DNA from: an uncultured Collinsella sp.
Lineage (GTDB): Bacteria; Actinomycetota; Coriobacteriia; Coriobacteriales; Coriobacteriaceae
Assembly: GCA_900751755.1 (NCBI GenBank)
Contig: CAADSP010000026.1
Coordinates: 1-17,479 of the forward strand
Length of the DNA stretch: 17,479 bases
Direction of reading: 5' to 3'
The notes beneath the pieces are model-generated. The model had not been told where the DNA came from and made no database searches. It saw only the letters and a program-made list of their open reading frames with translations. Position numbers and translations under genes: made by a program. Shown here piece by piece: positions 13,889 to 17,479 of this stretch. Each line of letters starts with the position of its first letter. Positions within the stretch are counted from its first letter, which is position 1.

Positions 13889-13922
13889 AATAAACCCAAA
13901 CGCCCTCGCGCTCGGGTTTATT
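13889..13922 (-). terminator. Terminator of the MFS transporter gene
   Basis: AATAAACCC (13889-13897) and GGGTTTATT (13914-13922) are perfect complements. On the reverse strand the stem extends inward to 14 bp with two G.U pairs and ends in a T-rich TTTATTATT. It lies 34 bases after the transporter stop and upstream of the kinase paralogue. Confidence 0.7.
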
Positions 13923-13955
13923 GCGTTGATATATAAGTTATCGGTGCCCAAATAC

Positions 13956-15116
13956 TCATGGCCTTTGACTTGTAAGACGAAAGAGCGCGGGGATATACAC
14001 CAAAGAAGATATCCCGAGCGCTACAAGCAATATGACTCGAATGCCCGCGATGCTGCTCAACGCAGCATTGAACAGATAGAAAAGGATGGCACCCACCGCC
14101 ACCATCTGGCTTTGGACCGAAATCAGTGAACAGCGCATCGAAGAATCGACAGCATTTTGAAAAATTGAGTATTTAATTGGAGCAAATAACGAGTAAGCGA
14201 CCGTCTGCAGTACATAGAACACGGGCAGCAAATAGACCGGAGTAAAGGGAATCAAAAACAGAGCAGTCAGGGAAAGGCGCACGATGCCGCAAATACGCGC
14301 AAAACGGCCCTTGTCGACATGAGCAATCACACTGGGCACAATAAGCCCCATGGAGGTCGAGGCAAGGAGCTGGACCGCAATGATCACACCCGAAGCGACG
14401 GCATTCATTCCGCGATCCGCAAGCAACAGTGAGAAAAAGTCTTCCAGGGCAACAAAAGCAAATGCCTGAGAGCAGTCCATGATGAACGCTGAAAGAAGAA
14501 TGCCGTTACGCGCAATAGCGGCACCGATCATCTTCGGGCTAATTCCACGCTTAGGTGTCGCTGCAGTGTCCCCTCTTCGCATCTCAGGAATGCAGGCAAC
14601 GACAACCAACGTCAACACCATTGCGATGATATCTGCCGAAAGACCAATGAGATATGCACCGACAGACGAAATGAAACCGCCCACGCAAGCGGAGATGGCA
14701 TAAGAGGCATAGAAAACAAATCGCTCAACGACATTAAGTCTTACGAGCTGGTCCTGAGAGACGCTGTCAATGTAGATCGCTTCTATGGATCCGCTCACAC
14801 ATGCAACTGCAAATCCTTTGAGAGCAAACGCGCCGATTAAAAGCAGAGGAGAACGGGCGAAAAGTAGGGCGGCGTAGTATCCAAGCATTCCCACGACGCC
14901 AACGAGACCGCTTGTCTTTCGTCCAAACCTGTCAGCAATATAACCAGTAGGAACCTCAAGAATGAACTTACTCACTTGGTATGCAATCATCATGCTAGAA
15001 ATCGCTACCATCGAGAATCCGACGAATTCAAGGTAAACCGTCAGAAAATACAAAATGGTGCTGAAGTTCGACAAAAAAACGAACGTCATATAAAGCAAAA
15101 CCGTACGGTTTTTCAT
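13956..15116 (-). CDS. MFS transporter
   Basis: 386 residues, almost wholly hydrophobic with about twelve membrane-spanning stretches, so a cytoplasmic-membrane carrier. The signature loop after TM2 reads EVPTGYIADRFGRKTSG (54-70), the major facilitator motif A with Asp62. A short basic loop near the middle (EMRRGDTAATPKRG) separates the two six-helix halves. The substrate is unknown. The ATG at 15116 was preferred to an upstream TTG because GGAGG lies seven bases before it. Codon use and composition are clearly richer in A+T than in the flanking kinase and exonuclease genes, suggesting acquisition by transfer. It lies downstream of, and in the same direction as, a LysR regulator, its likely controller. 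Confidence 0.9.
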   Translation of the reverse strand: MKNRTVLLYMTFVFLSNFSTILYFLTVYLEFVGFSMVAISSMMIAYQVSKFILEVPTGYIADRFGRKTSGLVGVVGMLGYYAALLFARSPLLLIGAFALKGFAVACVSGSIEAIYIDSVSQDQLVRLNVVERFVFYASYAISACVGGFISSVGAYLIGLSADIIAMVLTLVVVACIPEMRRGDTAATPKRGISPKMIGAAIARNGILLSAFIMDCSQAFAFVALEDFFSLLLADRGMNAVASGVIIAVQLLASTSMGLIVPSVIAHVDKGRFARICGIVRLSLTALFLIPFTPVYLLPVFYVLQTVAYSLFAPIKYSIFQNAVDSSMRCSLISVQSQMVAVGAILFYLFNAALSSIAGIRVILLVALGISSLVYIPALFRLTSQRP

Positions 15117-15196
15117 GCTCCGCCCTCCAAGAGCCAATAGCCCAAACCGAAATCTTGGAAAAGCATGAGGGCAAAGCCGTCAGTCATGTGTTACAA

Positions 15197-15219
15197 GGCG
15201 TCAACATTCACTTGACGCC
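15197..15219. promoter_or_regulatory. Dyad GGCGTCAA-N7-TTGACGCC between lysR and the transporter gene
   Basis: A perfect 8-bp inverted repeat centred about 92 bases upstream of the transporter start. Its inner part, TCAA-N7-TTGA, has the symmetry of LysR-type binding sites, so it may be the operator through which the adjacent regulator controls the transporter. A second hairpin, GAGGCC-AAAT-GGCCTC (15222-15237), overlaps the end of the lysR gene. Without a T run, neither is a convincing intrinsic terminator. Confidence 0.45.
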
Positions 15220-15235
15220 ACGAGGCCAAATGGCC

Positions 15236-16126
15236 TCACGAAGCGAGATGACGCAATAGGTGAAGAAATACCGTCTGGTGTCGATCGGTCCAGGCATTTT
15301 GTCGATAGCAAAAATAGATGGGCAAGGCCACGTCATGCGAGCCTTCAATGGAGCACTCGCTCACTTCCGACCCATCTGATGCGAGAGAAGAGCCAGAAAA
15401 ACCCAATATCAATCCCCCGGCTTGAAGAAACTCAGCCTGCGCTCTGTTTCCGTATTCGACGTCGCGGAAGCGGAAATTAACCAGCTCAGCTTCGGGGCAT
15501 TGATTGATCGCATTGAGACAGGGCGACAAATTAATGGGAACAGCTAACCTGCCGCCCAGTAACTCACGAACGGTCATAGCACCCACAGATTGATGACCCG
15601 CTGGGCACGAAAGAACCTTGAGCTCCTTTTCACCCAAGTATTTCGAAGAAAGGACACTGTCCCTTGGTTCCTCAAATGAGATGGCCGCATCCGAAATGCC
15701 AAGCACAAGTGATTCAAAGCATGTAGCCGTTGGCTGATGCCACACATCAAGGTGAATCTGAGGGTGCGAGCCTTCAAACGAGTCGTACCAGTTTTCGGAA
15801 AAAAGACGCCCCCGCCCGTGAAGACAGGGGACGTAAAGACGAAAGTGGCCGTCGGGCGAAACGCCACCGTTCCCCGATTGGGTGTACTTTTTGAGATCGT
15901 CGACTTGTGCCAGGATCACGCGTGCACGACGCGCAAATTCTCTGCCCGCCGGAGACAAAACAGCCTCCCCCGCCGATCGATTGAGCAAAACGATCTGATA
16001 CTCAGACTCCAGTTTCTTAATTGCCGACGAGACAGCCTGTGGGCTCACGTGAACGGCGCGAGCCGCTTTGCGCACGCCGCCGTAGTTCGCTACCGCTTGA
16101 AGGTATTCGAGTTGAGAAAACTGCAT
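15236..16126 (-). CDS. LysR-family transcriptional regulator
   Basis: 296 residues, the usual LysR length. The N-terminal winged helix-turn-helix is clear: FSQLEYLQAVANYGGVRKAA (3-22) followed by VHVSPQAVSSAIKKLESEY (25-43). A linker helix follows (ARRAR then LAQVDDLKKY), and the rest is a divergent effector-binding domain beginning near residue 95. The effector is unknown. GGAG lies six bases before the ATG. It lies 41 bases downstream of the HIT gene on the same strand, so read-through from there is possible, and it precedes the MFS transporter gene. LysR regulators often control a neighbouring gene; here that would be the transporter. Confidence 0.9.
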   Translation of the reverse strand: MQFSQLEYLQAVANYGGVRKAARAVHVSPQAVSSAIKKLESEYQIVLLNRSAGEAVLSPAGREFARRARVILAQVDDLKKYTQSGNGGVSPDGHFRLYVPCLHGRGRLFSENWYDSFEGSHPQIHLDVWHQPTATCFESLVLGISDAAISFEEPRDSVLSSKYLGEKELKVLSCPAGHQSVGAMTVRELLGGRLAVPINLSPCLNAINQCPEAELVNFRFRDVEYGNRAQAEFLQAGGLILGFSGSSLASDGSEVSECSIEGSHDVALPIYFCYRQNAWTDRHQTVFLHLLRHLAS

Positions 16127-16167
16127 AGGTTACTCCAAAGGCAGCCAAGGCGACGGGCCGTGCGTCC

Positions 16168-16503
16168 TCAGATGAGGTTCTCGCCCAGGTTCTTGCCGCC
16201 GAGGACGTGCATGTGGAAGTGCATGACGGTCTGACCGGCGTTGACGCCCTTGTTGGAGATGACGCGGAAACCGTCCTCCAGACCCTTGGCCTTGGCGACC
16301 TCCTGGATGGCGTGGGCCATGGCGCCCATGGTCTCGGCGGGCACGTTATCGGCGATGTCACTGTAGTGCTTCTTGGGGATCACGAGCGTGTGGACCGGCG
16401 CCTGGGGATTGAGGTCGTCGAACGCGATGACCTGGTCATCCTCGTAGACGACGGTCGAGGGGATCTCGTGGTTGGCAATTTTGCAGAAGATGCAATCACA
16501 CAT
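16168..16503 (-). CDS. HIT family nucleotide hydrolase (HinT-like)
   Basis: 111 residues, typical of HinT. The histidine triad is QTVMHFHMHVLGG (91-103) with His95, His97 (nucleophile) and His99. The N-terminal C4-x2-C7 in MCDCIFCKIANHEIPS is the zinc-binding pair seen in many bacterial members, and HTLVIPKKH (38-46) completes the fold. Members hydrolyse purine nucleoside phosphoramidates in the cytoplasm; the physiological role is unsettled. The ATG at 16503 was chosen because homology starts there and AAAGGA lies upstream; an in-frame start at 16521 lacks support. It sits 49 bases after xseB on the same strand, probably in one transcript with xseA and xseB. Confidence 0.93.
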   Translation of the reverse strand: MCDCIFCKIANHEIPSTVVYEDDQVIAFDDLNPQAPVHTLVIPKKHYSDIADNVPAETMGAMAHAIQEVAKAKGLEDGFRVISNKGVNAGQTVMHFHMHVLGGKNLGENLI

Positions 16504-16552
16504 GGTTGGTTCCTTTCTCACAGACCAAGGTAATTATATTTGGTCGGGATGG

Positions 16553-16819
16553 TTAGAACGAAAGGTTGTCGTCGGTGTTGGCGGCTTCGCCGTCGGCGAG
16601 CACGTCGTTGCCGTCGACGTCCTTCAGGAGCACCGAGACCTTCTGCTCGGCATCGGACAAGCGGGTACGCAGGCTCTTGAGGAGCTCGACGCCGCGGGTA
16701 TAGCTCTCAAGCGACTCCTCGAGCTCCATATCACCCGACTCCAAGCTGCGGATGATGAGCTCCAGCTCCTGCGAGGCCTGCTTGTACGTAAGCTGCTCGA
16801 CCGGGGTCTTCTCTGCCAT
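16553..16819 (-). CDS. xseB: Exodeoxyribonuclease VII small subunit
   Basis: 88 residues. The small, mostly helical subunit of exonuclease VII, which degrades single-stranded DNA from both ends; several XseB copies bind one XseA. The typical pattern is present: LTYKQASQELELIIRSLESG, MELEESLESYTRGVELLKSL, and a coiled helix RTRLSDAEQKV, followed by an acidic tail of about 25 residues. AAAGGAAA lies about six bases upstream of the ATG. It directly follows xseA (42 bases) on the same strand, the common arrangement for the two subunits, and precedes the HIT gene. Confidence 0.95.
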   Translation of the reverse strand: MAEKTPVEQLTYKQASQELELIIRSLESGDMELEESLESYTRGVELLKSLRTRLSDAEQKVSVLLKDVDGNDVLADGEAANTDDNLSF

Positions 16820-16861
16820 ATCTGTTTCCTTTCCTAAAGGTTTATCGCTATGAAACGCGGC

Positions 16862-17479
16862 CTACTCGACCGTATCGACCGTTGCCGCCACGTTGCCGTC
16901 TGCCATGCGCACGCGAATGGCGTCACCGGGCTTAAAGGTCTTGGCGCTCGTGGCCACCCCATCATCGCTGTACGCGATGGAATAACCACGGGCAAGCACC
17001 TTGAGCGGCGACAGGGCATCGAGCGAGGCTGCCGCACGGCCCAGGTCGGATGCTGGCTTGTTGAGCATCGTGCGCCCCTGATGCTCCAGGCGGGAGCTTG
17101 CGAGCGTGAGCGCATGGCGCTTGCCATCGAGTCCTGAGGTGCTTGCGATCAAGCGCTCGGGCAGACGCTCAAAGTTGGAGCGGAATGCCCCAACCGAACG
17201 CGTTATGGCGCCGGACAAACGATCGGCCGTCAGGGCAAGCTCAGACTCGCGACGCTCAACCATAAACGTTGGGTCGTTGAGGCACGGGCGGCACGCGGCC
17301 GCATCGAGCGTATCGCCCAAGCGAGCCGTATAGGTATCCCAGGCACGGCGACCGCGCTGATCGAGCATCTCCAGGTCGACCTGGGCCGACCCAATCATCG
17401 ATGCCATCGCAGCACCCAGACGTTGATAGCGCGCCTCGAGCACATCGGCCAACTCCGTCATAGCCGGCGCCACCGATTC
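16862..17479 (-). CDS. xseA: Exodeoxyribonuclease VII large subunit, C-terminal fragment (runs off the right edge)
   Basis: About 205 codons are visible, open to the right edge. It carries the catalytic subunit of exonuclease VII, which with XseB hydrolyses single-stranded DNA. The visible part is the long coiled-coil arm, with many Leu/Ala/Arg heptad-like stretches from the edge to about 17040, then the diagnostic LSPLKVLARGYSIAYSDDG segment followed by a short beta-rich end (IRVRMADGNVAATVDTVE). The N-terminal OB fold and the nuclease residues lie outside the window. The two codons at the edge (Glu-Ser) show that the frame continues beyond the GTG at 17473, so that is not the start. xseB follows at 42 bases. 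Confidence 0.93.
   Translation of the reverse strand, partial: ESVAPAMTELADVLEARYQRLGAAMASMIGSAQVDLEMLDQRGRRAWDTYTARLGDTLDAAACRPCLNDPTFMVERRESELALTADRLSGAITRSVGAFRSNFERLPERLIASTSGLDGKRHALTLASSRLEHQGRTMLNKPASDLGRAAASLDALSPLKVLARGYSIAYSDDGVATSAKTFKPGDAIRVRMADGNVAATVDTVE

Overview
The window reads as a high-GC, Gram-positive-type chromosome, most likely an anaerobic gut actinobacterium of the Coriobacteriia (Collinsella-like). That placement is inferred from composition, strong AGGAGG-type ribosome sites, an arginine deiminase start, and a Pta/acetate-kinase fermentation locus beside Glf. No rRNA or marker gene is present to prove it. Gene content is mostly housekeeping and metabolic. No phage, CRISPR or insertion sequence was seen.

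Layout. 1-75 (minus): first 25 codons of arginine deiminase. 76-626: a long, partly A+T-rich divergent intergenic region. 627-6963 (plus): polyphosphate kinase with a long low-complexity tail, an intrinsic terminator, an RlmD/TrmA-type 23S rRNA methyltransferase, a DJ-1/PfpI protein overlapping a Maf nucleotide pyrophosphatase by 4 nt, and a P1-family (DmpA/NylC-type) self-processing hydrolase. 6964-7324: a convergent gap with two nested inverted-repeat elements and a fragment resembling the 3' end of the next gene. 7325-9551 (minus): a family 2 glycosyltransferase overlapping UDP-galactopyranose mutase, probably a small galactofuranose unit. 9552-9782: a compact divergent control region with symmetric -10 boxes. 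9783-10763 (plus): phosphate acetyltransferase. 10764-11313: a convergent gap with a third nested inverted repeat and an array of alternating half-sites at an exact 31-bp period. 11314-13835 (minus): two tandem acetate kinase paralogues, each with its own terminator. 13956-16126 (minus): an MFS transporter and a LysR regulator, the transporter clearly richer in A+T than its neighbours. 16168-17479 (minus): HIT hydrolase, exonuclease VII small subunit and the C-terminal part of the large subunit.

How the genes fit together. Pta makes acetyl phosphate and the kinases convert it to acetate plus ATP. The arginine deiminase pathway is another ATP source and polyphosphate kinase stores phosphate energy. 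Glf supplies UDP-galactofuranose to a glycosyltransferase, presumably for a surface glycan.

The parts that ordinary annotation would miss are non-coding. (i) Three elements of 109-127 bp start 12-22 nt after the stop codon of the gene on their own strand. Their long outer arms are perfectly or almost perfectly paired but unrelated in sequence, while short internal motifs are conserved, so pairing rather than sequence seems to be kept. (ii) A three-dyad, six-half-site array with an exact 31-bp step lies between pta and ackA. Both deserve a genome-wide search.
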